64,000 nucleotides of DNA, from the NCBI GenBank assembly GCA_026129745.1, contig JAHCHL010000013.1:38745-102744 (forward strand). Direction: 5' to 3'. The translations under genes and the position numbers were made by a program. Below, piece by piece: positions 55,225-63,662 of this stretch. The notes beneath the pieces were generated by a model. That model had not been told where the DNA came from and did no database searches. It saw only the letters and a program-made list of their open reading frames with translations. Source of the stretch: Fimbriimonadales bacterium (GTDB taxonomy: Bacteria; Armatimonadota; Fimbriimonadia; Fimbriimonadales; ATM1). Each line of letters begins with the position of its first letter. Positions within the stretch are counted from its first letter, which is position 1.

Positions 55225-56063
55225 ACTATGACGCGCGCGAAAACCTGAAGGCCTATCTCGATGGCGAACTTGATCCTGAACTTGCTGAACAGGTCCGAAC
55301 TGCACTGGAAGTCGATGCCGAACTGAAGAAGGAAGCAGAGTTCATGCGATCGCTTTCAAGGAGCTTTTCCTCACTTAGGCCCCGTGCAGAAGCAACGCGC
55401 GAAATGGCGGAGCAAGCTGCAGCAAGGCTAGTCAGGCCACATCGATCGATTCTAAGGGCTCCGTGGGTATGGGCGGGCGCCTGCGGACTGCTGCTAATCG
55501 CGGTCTTTGCGCGACCCCTCTTTGAGTCTGCTCAACACGAACTGTCCGGACAAGATGCTGCCAAGGAGATGAAGCAAGACAGCGTTCGTGAAGGAGCACC
55601 GGCTGCCGGAAGCGTTGAAGAGTCCCAGGCGGAAGCTCCTACGTCTGCGCCTTCGGCCGCCCAAAGCGAAGCGCTCATTCAAGAGTCTTCAATAACCGTG
55701 CGAACCGCGTCCATCGATACCACTTTGCGCGAAATTGACAGCATTGCAAACTCCCTGGACGGCAGCATTGAGGTTGATCCTGGGAGCATCGCGACAGGCC
55801 CAAATGCAACGGATAAGACAATCCTTTTGCGTGTTGCGCCGTATCGGTTTGACGCCGCTAGGAAGCAACTGCTTTCGATTCGTGGCAGCACCGAAGCTTC
55901 CGTCCAATACCGAAACGTCGCCGAAGAAATCCACAGGCTGGAAAATGAAACTTATCGAGAACGAAGCAGTCAACAAATCGACTCCTTCCAAGGCCAACTA
56001 TCTCGGCTAAGAGATTTGGCTGAAAGATCGACCATTCGCATTCGCATTATTCTTGAGCCTTAG
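55221..56063 (+). CDS. Anti-sigma-factor-like membrane protein with DUF4349-type domain
   Basis: 280 residues. The N-terminal 60 residues (ENLKAYLDGELDPELAEQVRTAL) form the helical anti-sigma domain without zinc-binding His/Cys residues. A membrane helix follows at about 80-97 (WVWAGACGLLLIAVFARPLF), then a Ala/Ser/Glu-rich linker and a C-terminal domain (about 150-280) with SSITVRTASIDTTLREIDS and VEEIHRLENETY-like coiled-coil periodicity, typical of DUF4349. The sequence suggests an extracytoplasmic sensor that holds the sigma factor. The stop overlaps folC on the other strand by four bases. Confidence 0.8.
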   Translation: MNYDARENLKAYLDGELDPELAEQVRTALEVDAELKKEAEFMRSLSRSFSSLRPRAEATREMAEQAAARLVRPHRSILRAPWVWAGACGLLLIAVFARPLFESAQHELSGQDAAKEMKQDSVREGAPAAGSVEESQAEAPTSAPSAAQSEALIQESSITVRTASIDTTLREIDSIANSLDGSIEVDPGSIATGPNATDKTILLRVAPYRFDAARKQLLSIRGSTEASVQYRNVAEEIHRLENETYRERSSQQIDSFQGQLSRLRDLAERSTIRIRIILEP

Positions 56064-57301
56064 ATTCGTTGCAACTCGCACTTAGCTTCGGCGAGCAGAT
56101 AGAAGCTGCCTGAGATTAAGACCACATCTCCGCCATCTGCCTGCGCCAAAGCCGATCTGATTGCGGTTTGAACTGAATCGTGAATATGGGCGTTTGGGGG
56201 CAGCGATGCGATCAGCGTCTCGCGATCGATAGTTCGAGGGTGGTTCATCGTCGATGCATGTATCTCGTCTGCCGCGAACGCTTCAACGGTGGCTTTTGGG
56301 TCATGGCCAGTTGCCGCGCTGTAAATCAGAATGAGTCTGGCTGTCGAGAACTTATTTCGAATCGCATCCGAAACCGCTGTCGCAGATTGTGAATTGTGAG
56401 CGCCATCTAATACAATAATAGGGCTATGGGACAGCACTTCCATGCGGCCCGGCAGTGTTGCATGTTGAACGCCACGCACAATGTCGCTGTCGGAAACTTT
56501 GACATCAGCGAAATCGATCGCAGCAATCGCCGCAGCGATGTTCCTCATTTGAAATGGCGAACCGAAGCTATGTTCAACTCTTAGTTTTCGCTTAGGAGTC
56601 TTAACGTCTGAGCCTTGAACCGAAAACTCTCTATCAATTTTCCATAAGGGCGCGTTCATCTCATTTGCAAATTGCTCAATTGTTTCAATCGCTTCTTCAC
56701 TCGTCGCGGAACAAACCACTGGCCTACCAGGTTTTATGATTCCGGCCTTCTCCAATGCAATCTCTCTCAGTGTATTGCCGAGATATTTTTGGTGATCAAG
56801 CCCGATTTCGGTGATGACACTGACAAGAGGCTCAATCACGTTTGTAGCATCGAGTCTGCCGCCAAGCCCAACCTCAAGTGCCACGTACTGACACTTCGAC
56901 CTAGTCCAATGAAGAAACCCCATCGCGGTCTTGAATTCAAACTCGGTCGGTCCACCTAACGAGGTTTTTGCTAAGGCCTCCGACGGTCCAATCAGTTCAT
57001 CACAAATCGAAGAAACGTCAGTAGGCAATATCATCGACCCATCTATTTGGATTCTCTCGCGAAAGTCATAAACAAACGGGGAAAAGAAGGAGCCAGTCCT
57101 GTATCCTGCCTGCGACAGGATCGATTGAATGAGCTTGGTTGTCGAACCTTTGCCATTTGTTCCCGCAACATGAAAATATTCCGGACCTCCGATATGGGGA
57201 TCGCCGATCAAGCTAAGCAGCTCACGCATGCGATCGAGTCCCAACCGCCATCCTCGCTTCTCCAGTGAAGCAATGTATGTGAGCGACTCTTCGTATGTCA
57301 C
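56060..57301 (-). CDS. folC: Folylpolyglutamate synthase / dihydrofolate synthase
   Basis: 413 residues from a GTG at 57301 that overlaps the dapL stop (GTGA). The P-loop is HVAGTNGKGSTTKLIQSIL, the Mur-ligase middle domain has VALEVGLGGRLDATNVIEP and TEIGLDHQKYLGNT, and the C-terminal domain has VLDGAHNSQSATAV. FolC joins dihydropteroate with glutamate and adds further glutamates to folates. It lies downstream of dapL on the same strand. Confidence 0.94.
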   Translation of the reverse strand: MTYEESLTYIASLEKRGWRLGLDRMRELLSLIGDPHIGGPEYFHVAGTNGKGSTTKLIQSILSQAGYRTGSFFSPFVYDFRERIQIDGSMILPTDVSSICDELIGPSEALAKTSLGGPTEFEFKTAMGFLHWTRSKCQYVALEVGLGGRLDATNVIEPLVSVITEIGLDHQKYLGNTLREIALEKAGIIKPGRPVVCSATSEEAIETIEQFANEMNAPLWKIDREFSVQGSDVKTPKRKLRVEHSFGSPFQMRNIAAAIAAIDFADVKVSDSDIVRGVQHATLPGRMEVLSHSPIIVLDGAHNSQSATAVSDAIRNKFSTARLILIYSAATGHDPKATVEAFAADEIHASTMNHPRTIDRETLIASLPPNAHIHDSVQTAIRSALAQADGGDVVLISGSFYLLAEAKCELQRI

Positions 57302-58485
57302 ACGCGCGAGCCTGCTAAGGCAACCTTAGACATTCTAACCGCAGCTTCTGCTAATCGCTCTCCATTGATATCGCCGGAAACCGTCAGACTCATTCGAACG
57401 TAGCCTTCACCGGCTGGACCATAACCGTTGCCTGGTATTACGAGGACCTTAGCTTCCTCAAGCAGTCTCTTTGCGAATTGAGCAGATGACTCACCAGTAG
57501 GCACTCGGGCCCAGATGTAGAACGCAGCGTCCGGCTTCTTGACCTGCCATCCAGCAGCATTGAGCCCGTCGACAAGAGCATCGCGTCGCTTCTTGTACAA
57601 GTCCATCGTCTTGGAGTTGTTTGCATTTTCTAACGCAAAAGCCCCTGCGTCGGCTATGGCGGCAAACTGTTTGCTGTCGATGTTATCCTTTAGCCGGCTA
57701 AGCGGTGCAATCGCATCCGGGCATCCGCATGCGAAACCGATTCTCCAGCCCGTCATGTTGTATGGCTTGCTCAACGAATGAAACTCGATCACGCAATCCT
57801 TCGATCCTTCAACTTGCAATGCCGTTGCACAGCGATATCCGTCATATGTAACTTGAGCATAGGCAAGGTCAGCTACCAAGAAAATGTCGTGATCCTGGCA
57901 GAAGCGAACTGCATCCTCATAGAATGAAAGCGGCGCAGTTGCTCCAGTTGGATTGTTAGGGTAGCAAGTGAAGAAAAGCTTCGCTCTTCTTGCTAAATCT
58001 GTTGGAATGTCTTCAAGTTTCGGCAAGAAGCCGTTTTCCTCGGTCAATTTGACGTCGAAGATGTCTGCACCGCACATGTCGCTCTGGATTCTGTAAACTG
58101 GGTACGCCGGATCAGGAACGATGACACCATCACCCGGATCGAGAAATGCCCAAGCAAGGTGAGCTAATCCCTCCTTACTTCCAATAACCTCGAGCATTTC
58201 GGTGTTCGGGTCCAATTCGACACCGTACTCCCGCTTGTACCATCGCGCTCCAGCTTCGAGAAACTTTGGGAGCCCACGCGGAGACTCATCATATCGATGG
58301 TACGCGGGCTCTGTTGCCGCTTTTGCGAGGGCATGCACGACATCTGCCGGCGTTGGCTGGTCAGGATCGCCAATTCCGAGATCGATAATGTCCTCGCCTC
58401 TTGCGCGCATTTCTGCCTTCACACGAGCAATTTCGGCAAACAAGTAAGGTGGAATCTTTTCCAGTCTCGCAGAACGGGATGGCAT
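57298..58485 (-). CDS. dapL: LL-diaminopimelate aminotransferase-type class I/II aminotransferase
   Basis: 395 residues. PLP contacts are visible: Asn178 in YPNNPTG, Asp206 in VADLAYAQ, Tyr209, and Lys240 in SLSKPYNMTGWRIGFACG. The start IPPYLFAEIARVKAEM and DLGIGDPDQPTP fit the DapL/alanine-aminotransferase-like group, which makes LL-diaminopimelate from tetrahydrodipicolinate in one step for lysine and peptidoglycan. Other aminotransferases of fold type I are possible, so the symbol is a best guess. It precedes folC with a four-base overlap. Confidence 0.8.
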   Translation of the reverse strand: MPSRSARLEKIPPYLFAEIARVKAEMRARGEDIIDLGIGDPDQPTPADVVHALAKAATEPAYHRYDESPRGLPKFLEAGARWYKREYGVELDPNTEMLEVIGSKEGLAHLAWAFLDPGDGVIVPDPAYPVYRIQSDMCGADIFDVKLTEENGFLPKLEDIPTDLARRAKLFFTCYPNNPTGATAPLSFYEDAVRFCQDHDIFLVADLAYAQVTYDGYRCATALQVEGSKDCVIEFHSLSKPYNMTGWRIGFACGCPDAIAPLSRLKDNIDSKQFAAIADAGAFALENANNSKTMDLYKKRRDALVDGLNAAGWQVKKPDAAFYIWARVPTGESSAQFAKRLLEEAKVLVIPGNGYGPAGEGYVRMSLTVSGDINGERLAEAAVRMSKVALAGSRV

Positions 58486-58537
58486 TACCCAATTCTACCG
58501 GCTGTGAATACGAGGCCGCTTGCCACTAAAATTCGGT

Positions 58538-58981
58538 CTACTCGCCTGACACAGGAGGCGGGATTGTTTCTCGGCTCGGACCGGCGGTCGGACCCTCAAA
58601 CCAACTTCTCACTTCCGGCTTGAGCCACAAAATGCCAACCCATATTGCGAACGGCAGCGCGCAAGTAGTCAACGCCAGCCCTATCAGGACAATTCCGATG
58701 ACCCAACCCCAAAACTTTCGCGGAATGAAGACACCCAAGCCATAAATGACTGCAAGCCCATAGCAGTAAGCAACGGTAAGGGTCATCATGGGTGCCAGCC
58801 GGTCCCATTCTGCAAGCTGCCGATGCCTCTCAGCTTCGTTTGGGATATCTGCCAGCAAGGTCGGCATAAATCCAGTGAAAAACTGCATGCCGATGCCAGT
58901 TGCTACCATCAAGAGGGCCGTTCCGATGCAAAGAGCTCGGTAGCCAATCAAGACTCCAGGAGCTGGTTGAATGCTGGTCAT
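58538..58981 (-). CDS. Small four-helix membrane protein, unknown
   Basis: 147 residues with four hydrophobic segments at about 12-34, 65-83, 85-102 and 95-120, no signal peptide, and a Pro/Ser-rich polar tail. I do not recognise a family. It starts four bases after the larA stop codon, so it is on the same transcript and might partner the racemase, but this is only context. The frame is intact. Confidence 0.7.
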   Translation of the reverse strand: MTSIQPAPGVLIGYRALCIGTALLMVATGIGMQFFTGFMPTLLADIPNEAERHRQLAEWDRLAPMMTLTVAYCYGLAVIYGLGVFIPRKFWGWVIGIVLIGLALTTCALPFAIWVGILWLKPEVRSWFEGPTAGPSRETIPPPVSGE

Positions 58982-58985
58982 TAGC

Positions 58986-60302
58986 CTATCCTACGGGTTG
59001 TCCTCCGAACTGAGCGACAGTATACGGTCCATCAGGGATTACTGCTATCGATCTGTGCCAATGCCTGTCGATTTCGGCTTGCAAAGCTTCCTCGGCAGAC
59101 CCGGCTCGTTCGATTGGTGAAACTGCCATCGATCTTAGTCTTTCCTCCGGTATGCCTGAGCACAGAAATCTCAGCCTCTCCGGTCCGCCTACTCGCTGCA
59201 GGACTTTCGTGTGCATTTGAAATCCCCATTGGTCATGGATTGTTTCTGACGAACTACGCAAGAAGTCGATGTAACCCCTCCAGTCGTTGCCCCAAGTTGT
59301 CATGATGTTTGCAAAAGACTCACTTCCAAGACCCTCGCTGCATTCCGATGCACATATCACAACGCCACCTTCTTTTACGATTGGCAGCGCCGAGCACATT
59401 CCTTTACCTGTTTGATAGAGTGTCTTATCAAGAGGATATCCGCCTCCGCTAGCGACCACGACGTCGTATTGTCTATCAGTCCAAACGCCGGTCCAATCTT
59501 TGACGACTTCGATTCCTTTCATCCATGCATCGATCCAGTTCCCTGCGAAGACGGCTGCCATCTGCTTGTCTTCATTCAATGCAACGTTCACTAAGAAGTC
59601 AATGCCCGCCATACTAGCAACATCAATCGCTTCTTCGTGGAGCGGATTACCTTCTATCGAGAAATTTGTCGTCTTTGGCGAATCCAGAAACTCAAATCCG
59701 TGAAATTTGCGAACAGTATCGACATTGACAAGTCCGGGGCAAACGCCTTTTCTGCCACCGCTGAAACCAGCCATGAAGTGAGGCTCGATGAATCCGGTTA
59801 CGATCTTGAAGTCTGATTCAATGTAAAGCTTGTTGACATAAGCTTCGGTGCCTTTTACCGTTAGCCTTGGTAGCTTTGCCAATTCGTCGCGATCTTCGCT
59901 CTTATGATCGACAATTCTGTAGCTTTCTGCGATCTGCTTTCCGACTAGTTCCACTTTTTCTTCGTCAGTACTGGACCTGTGCATTCCAGTAGCCACGAGA
60001 ATTGTAATGTCTTCCTTTGTAAGGCCGAATGCATGAAGTTCGTCAAGAATCGGCGGAAGCATCTGCTCGTTGGGAACGGGCCGCGTAATGTCCGAGATCG
60101 TTATAACGGCAGTCTTCGGACGCCTGCTGTTCAATAGATCCAAGAGAGGCGGGGAGCCGATCGGCGATTTCAACGCACTGCTGACCGCTTGCATCGGATC
60201 CTGAAGTGCAATAACGGATTTGCTTCGCAAGACGGCAGCATGATCCGGAACAAGAATGGGCAACCGTTGCTTGCCATACCGAACGAAGGTCTTTATGGGC
60301 AC
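58986..60302 (-). CDS. larA: LarA-family nickel-pincer racemase/epimerase
   Basis: 438 residues from a GTG at 60302. All four key residues of LarA line up within one position of the Lactobacillus plantarum enzyme: His108 in ATGMHRS, His175 in EPHFMAGF, Lys185 in SGGRKGVCPGL (pincer cofactor attachment) and His201 in KFHGF. LarA-like enzymes exchange the configuration of 2-hydroxyacids through a nickel pincer nucleotide. The larB, larC and larE cofactor genes are not in the window. The substrate may be lactate or another hydroxyacid. Confidence 0.9.
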   Translation of the reverse strand: MPIKTFVRYGKQRLPILVPDHAAVLRSKSVIALQDPMQAVSSALKSPIGSPPLLDLLNSRRPKTAVITISDITRPVPNEQMLPPILDELHAFGLTKEDITILVATGMHRSSTDEEKVELVGKQIAESYRIVDHKSEDRDELAKLPRLTVKGTEAYVNKLYIESDFKIVTGFIEPHFMAGFSGGRKGVCPGLVNVDTVRKFHGFEFLDSPKTTNFSIEGNPLHEEAIDVASMAGIDFLVNVALNEDKQMAAVFAGNWIDAWMKGIEVVKDWTGVWTDRQYDVVVASGGGYPLDKTLYQTGKGMCSALPIVKEGGVVICASECSEGLGSESFANIMTTWGNDWRGYIDFLRSSSETIHDQWGFQMHTKVLQRVGGPERLRFLCSGIPEERLRSMAVSPIERAGSAEEALQAEIDRHWHRSIAVIPDGPYTVAQFGGQPVG

Positions 60303-60321
60303 CGCAGAATTATGGAGCGAA

Positions 60322-60397
60322 TGGCAGGGGCAGCAGGATTCGAACCCGCGACCTGCGGTTTTGGAGACCGCTGCTCTACCAGCTGAGCTATACCCCT
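60322..60397 (-). tRNA. tRNA-Trp (anticodon CCA)
   Basis: A 76-base cloverleaf on the minus strand: acceptor AGGGGTA/TGCCCCT with one T-G pair, D-arm TAGCTCAGCTGGTAGAGC, anticodon stem GCGGT/ACCGC around CTCCAAA, T-arm GGTTCGAATCC and encoded CCA. The anticodon CCA reads the tryptophan codon UGG. Confidence 0.96.
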
Positions 60398-60412
60398 GCG
60401 AGGATGCCGATT

Positions 60413-61417
60413 TTACCCTTGTGATGAACCAGCAGAGTCATATAGGCGATCGATCCATGACAATACATTTACTGCCTCAGAGATTTTGCTGCCAATCGAC
60501 GGCTTCTCAAACAATAGCGACGCGGCAAAGTCGTCTATTTCGCGCTGATAGTTCATCTCGCCATCGAAACTCAAGTCCGACCATTCATTCCAGCCCTTGG
60601 CGTATGGCCCAAACGGTGTCTTTAGGAACAACTTCAACCAAGGCGGATGTATTCCGAGCTGCAGCGTCCCCTCTGTACCGTATAGTTGAATGTCCCAAGT
60701 CTCGATCCAGTCATTGGCTTCCCAACCGCATACGTCTCCAGCACACACGACATCGCCAAACTCGAAAACGAACGCCGCTGAATCTTCGAATGGATGCTCT
60801 GGCACGCCGCCGAGCTTCTTTATCACTCCCTGTGCCGAGGTCGCGTTTCCTAAAAACCAACAGAGCAAGTCAAGCATATGGCAGAAGTCGTTGAAGACCA
60901 ATCCTCCTCGGTCGTTCGGGTCGCAAAACCAAAAGTCAGTAAGCCAGGGCGCCATCACAGCAGCATGGAACCTCGCCGTAGTTATCTTTCCGAGCAGTCC
61001 ACGTAAAAGGATCTCTCGCGCCCGTTCAATAGATGGGGAGTACCTTAAGTGATATCCAACCTGCGCCGTGACTCCGCTGGTTTCCACCGTTCGCATTACT
61101 TTCATCAAATTCTCCAAGTTGTTCGCGCCAGGCTTCTCCAACAACATGGGTTTTCCAGCCATAGCGCACGCGATGGCTAACTCCGCATTCTGGATATTCG
61201 TTCCCTCGATGATTACGCACTGCACATTTTCGTCGGACAGCAAGTCTGCGGCTGAACTGTACTTCTCTACACCGTAAGTATCTGTGAATTGCTGGCAAAC
61301 GCTCTCATCCGGATCGAACGCTCCAGCGAGATGAACGCCCTCAAGTGCCAAGACAGCATTTGCCCTTCCGGAGCAATGTGGGTGCGAGACTGCAAGGAAA
61401 CCGACTCCAAGGGACAT
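60413..61417 (-). CDS. Gfo/Idh/MocA-family oxidoreductase
   Basis: About 334 residues from the ATG at 61417 (a TTG at 61426 is possible). The N-terminal Rossmann fold begins SLGVGFLAVSHPHCSGR and AFDPDES, and the conserved EKP motif is LLEKPGANNLENLMKV. The C-terminal part has GGLVFNDFCHMLDLLCWF, with the His of the active site. It oxidises or reduces a sugar or inositol-like compound with NAD(P)(H). The usual GxGxxG is not obvious at the start (GFLAVSHPH), so cofactor binding may differ. The substrate is unknown. Confidence 0.85.
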   Translation of the reverse strand: MSLGVGFLAVSHPHCSGRANAVLALEGVHLAGAFDPDESVCQQFTDTYGVEKYSSAADLLSDENVQCVIIEGTNIQNAELAIACAMAGKPMLLEKPGANNLENLMKVMRTVETSGVTAQVGYHLRYSPSIERAREILLRGLLGKITTARFHAAVMAPWLTDFWFCDPNDRGGLVFNDFCHMLDLLCWFLGNATSAQGVIKKLGGVPEHPFEDSAAFVFEFGDVVCAGDVCGWEANDWIETWDIQLYGTEGTLQLGIHPPWLKLFLKTPFGPYAKGWNEWSDLSFDGEMNYQREIDDFAASLLFEKPSIGSKISEAVNVLSWIDRLYDSAGSSQG

Positions 61418-61506
61418 AGGTCGCAATCATACTCTTCAAGCCTGGCAGTCGATATGAGTGCTGGCCAAAGTTTTTGGCGGTCGGCACTTACGAGTAGACT
61501 TCACGT

Positions 61507-62271
61507 ATGGAACCCCTTCAATTCGAGCGCCACGGTGCAGTCACAACCATTACGCTCAACCGACCTGAAGTGCGAAACGCATTCGATGAGGAGCAGATTG
61601 CTCGCATAACTGCCGCATTCCAATCAGTCACCGATGAACGGGCTGTCATTCTGCGTGGGGAAGGAAATGTGTTCTGTGCAGGGGGAGATCTGAATTGGAT
61701 GAAAATGTCAATTCATTTCTCCGAGGAAGAAAATCGCAGAGATGCCGAGAAGCTCGCCCAAATGTTCAAGGCGGTCGACGAATGCCCATGTCCTGTTATC
61801 GCTGCGGTTCACGGGGCAGCATTCGGCGGTGGGTTGGGCTTGGTGTGCTGTGCAGACATTGCCGTCGCAGCAGCGGGTACGAAATTCTGTTTCTCTGAAA
61901 CAAAGCTTGGACTCGCACCCGCAGTTATTGGCACGTTTGCGATTCAAAAAATCGGGAGATCGTTTGCCAGGAGATACTTCCTAAGTGCGGAAGTCTTTGA
62001 AGCCGACCAGGCATGGCACATGGGCTTGGTGCATGAAGTTGTCGAACAAAACGAATTGTTTTCCAGGGCAACCGAGATCGCTGGTCACATTCAGCAGAAC
62101 GGCCCAATTGCAGTTCGTGAAGCGAAAAGACTTATTCGAGAGTCAGCGGGACTGCAATTGGACGAATCATTGGCTCTGTCAGCCAACGTCATCGCGAGGT
62201 TACGCGTCTCAGAGGAAGGTCAGGAGGGCGTGTCCGCATTCTTGGAAAAGCGCCTGCCAGCGTGGTCTTAG
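61507..62271 (+). CDS. Enoyl-CoA hydratase/isomerase family protein (methylglutaconyl-CoA hydratase-like)
   Basis: 254 residues. The oxyanion-hole segments are NVFCAGGDLNWMKMS and VHGAAFGGGLGLVCCAD, and SETKLGLAPAVIGTF follows. The AGGDLNWM form and GLAPAVI with Ala and the following Ile are those of methylglutaconyl-CoA hydratase (LiuC) and related enzymes of leucine breakdown, but other crotonase enzymes share them. It works on acyl-CoA in the cytoplasm. It stands alone on the plus strand, divergent from the oxidoreductase. Confidence 0.88.
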   Translation: MEPLQFERHGAVTTITLNRPEVRNAFDEEQIARITAAFQSVTDERAVILRGEGNVFCAGGDLNWMKMSIHFSEEENRRDAEKLAQMFKAVDECPCPVIAAVHGAAFGGGLGLVCCADIAVAAAGTKFCFSETKLGLAPAVIGTFAIQKIGRSFARRYFLSAEVFEADQAWHMGLVHEVVEQNELFSRATEIAGHIQQNGPIAVREAKRLIRESAGLQLDESLALSANVIARLRVSEEGQEGVSAFLEKRLPAWS

Positions 62272-62304
62272 CCACGAACGCTTGACTCGACCGTCTAAAA
62301 CATT

Positions 62305-62586
62305 ATGAACTATTGGAGAGGACTCGTTTTGATGGGACTCGCTGTCCTATTGGTCAGGTTCGGATGGTCCGTTGAGATGGCTCCGAACATGCTTGCGCCG
62401 CCCCCTGTCTTTGCCTGGTCGACGAATCTGACTCCATTTGTCCTTTTCGGGGCTTCCGTGAGTCAGACCCAGCAGGAAGTAAGGCCGTTTGCCGATGTGC
62501 CGCAACATCACTGGGCGTACAACGACATCATGAACCTCAAACGAGAAGGGATTATCGTCGGTTATCCGCCTGAGATTCGCAATTAG
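62305..62586 (+). CDS. Mini-protein with one SLH motif
   Basis: 93 residues. A hydrophobic N-terminus (1-25) may be a signal peptide; residues 35-55 are hydrophobic as well. The last 32 residues, FADVPQHHWAYNDIMNLKREG and IIVGYPP, are a single S-layer homology motif cut off after the YP turn. SLH motifs normally come in threes and bind cell-wall polymers; a single one may be a fragment or work as a multimer. It starts 33 bases after the hydratase stop codon. Confidence 0.75.
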   Translation: MNYWRGLVLMGLAVLLVRFGWSVEMAPNMLAPPPVFAWSTNLTPFVLFGASVSQTQQEVRPFADVPQHHWAYNDIMNLKREGIIVGYPPEIRN

Positions 62587-62645
62587 AGGTTGCTCAGCCG
62601 GAATCTTGGCTCCCAAGGAAGTAGTATTCTCTTGACGAAGCCACG

Positions 62646-63659
62646 ATGAATGCTCTGATCTGCCTCGTTTCTGCCGCTTACTCACTTCTTAGCGTCCCAG
62701 CCGCTTGGTTACAAGCAGTCGACTCCATCGATGCTAATCGCATCAAGGCTGCCGTCCACTACCTTGCTTCGGATGAATTAGAAGGTCGGGACTCACCATC
62801 AAATGGCCTTAACCTTGCGGCACAGTTCATCGCAAAGTCGTTCGACCGAGCAGGATTAGAGAAAATAATCGAAGGCAGCTATCTTCAAACCACGACCTAT
62901 AAGAATCGACGAGATATCGAAGGGCAGGTTTCAAACGTTGTCGGAGTCCTTCGAGGTCAAGACCCCTTGCTCAAGGAGACTTACGTCTTGATTACCGCCC
63001 ATTACGACCATCTTGGCAAGAACGAGCGCTTGGATGGCGACCAAATTTTCAATGGTGCAAACGACAACGCAAGTGGGACTGCAGGGGTCATGGAACTCGC
63101 CGAAGTTCTAGCAAAGGCAGAGTTTCGCACCAGGCGTTCTATTGCCTTTATCGCCTTCTGGGGCGAGGAGCGGGGAATGCTTGGATCAAAGCATTTTCTC
63201 GAATCGAACCTAATCCCAGCAGACAAAATCGTAGCTGTCATTAACCTTGAACAGATTGGTCGTACAGATGACAATGAGGGACCAAGGATCGCTGCGGTTA
63301 GCATGACTGGATATGACTACAGCGACATAGGGTCCCTTTTCAGCAGCTTGGCCGAAGCATCCGGAATAAAGACAGAAAAGCATACAAGAAACAGCGACGC
63401 GTACTTCGGCGCGAGCGACAATATCGTCTTTGCGCAGCGAGGTATACCCGCGCATACGATCTGCACAGCATTCATGTTTCCAGACTATCATCGAGTGTCC
63501 GACCATGCGGACAAACTTGATTACGAGAACATGGCCAAAGTGCTGAGGCTCATTGGACTCGGACTGCTCACGATCGCAGACTCTGAAAAAGCACCTGCGT
63601 GGAACCTCGACAATCCGAGGGCGAAGAGATTTCACGATGCCAGGTCGGGAGGCAATTAA
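62646..63659 (+). CDS. M28-family exported metallopeptidase
   Basis: 337 residues with a signal peptide of about 24 residues. The two-zinc site is visible: His in ITAHYDHLG, Asp in FNGANDNASGTAG, Glu-Glu in WGEERGMLGSKHF, Glu in NLEQIGRTDD (commonly Asp) and His in HRVSDHADKLDY. M28 enzymes are aminopeptidases or glutamyl cyclase-like. It follows the mini-SLH gene by 59 bases and may be in the same operon. The unusual Glu in the NLE position is worth noting; the second metal ligand is often Asp. Confidence 0.9.
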   Translation: MNALICLVSAAYSLLSVPAAWLQAVDSIDANRIKAAVHYLASDELEGRDSPSNGLNLAAQFIAKSFDRAGLEKIIEGSYLQTTTYKNRRDIEGQVSNVVGVLRGQDPLLKETYVLITAHYDHLGKNERLDGDQIFNGANDNASGTAGVMELAEVLAKAEFRTRRSIAFIAFWGEERGMLGSKHFLESNLIPADKIVAVINLEQIGRTDDNEGPRIAAVSMTGYDYSDIGSLFSSLAEASGIKTEKHTRNSDAYFGASDNIVFAQRGIPAHTICTAFMFPDYHRVSDHADKLDYENMAKVLRLIGLGLLTIADSEKAPAWNLDNPRAKRFHDARSGGN

Positions 63660-63662
63660 CCA

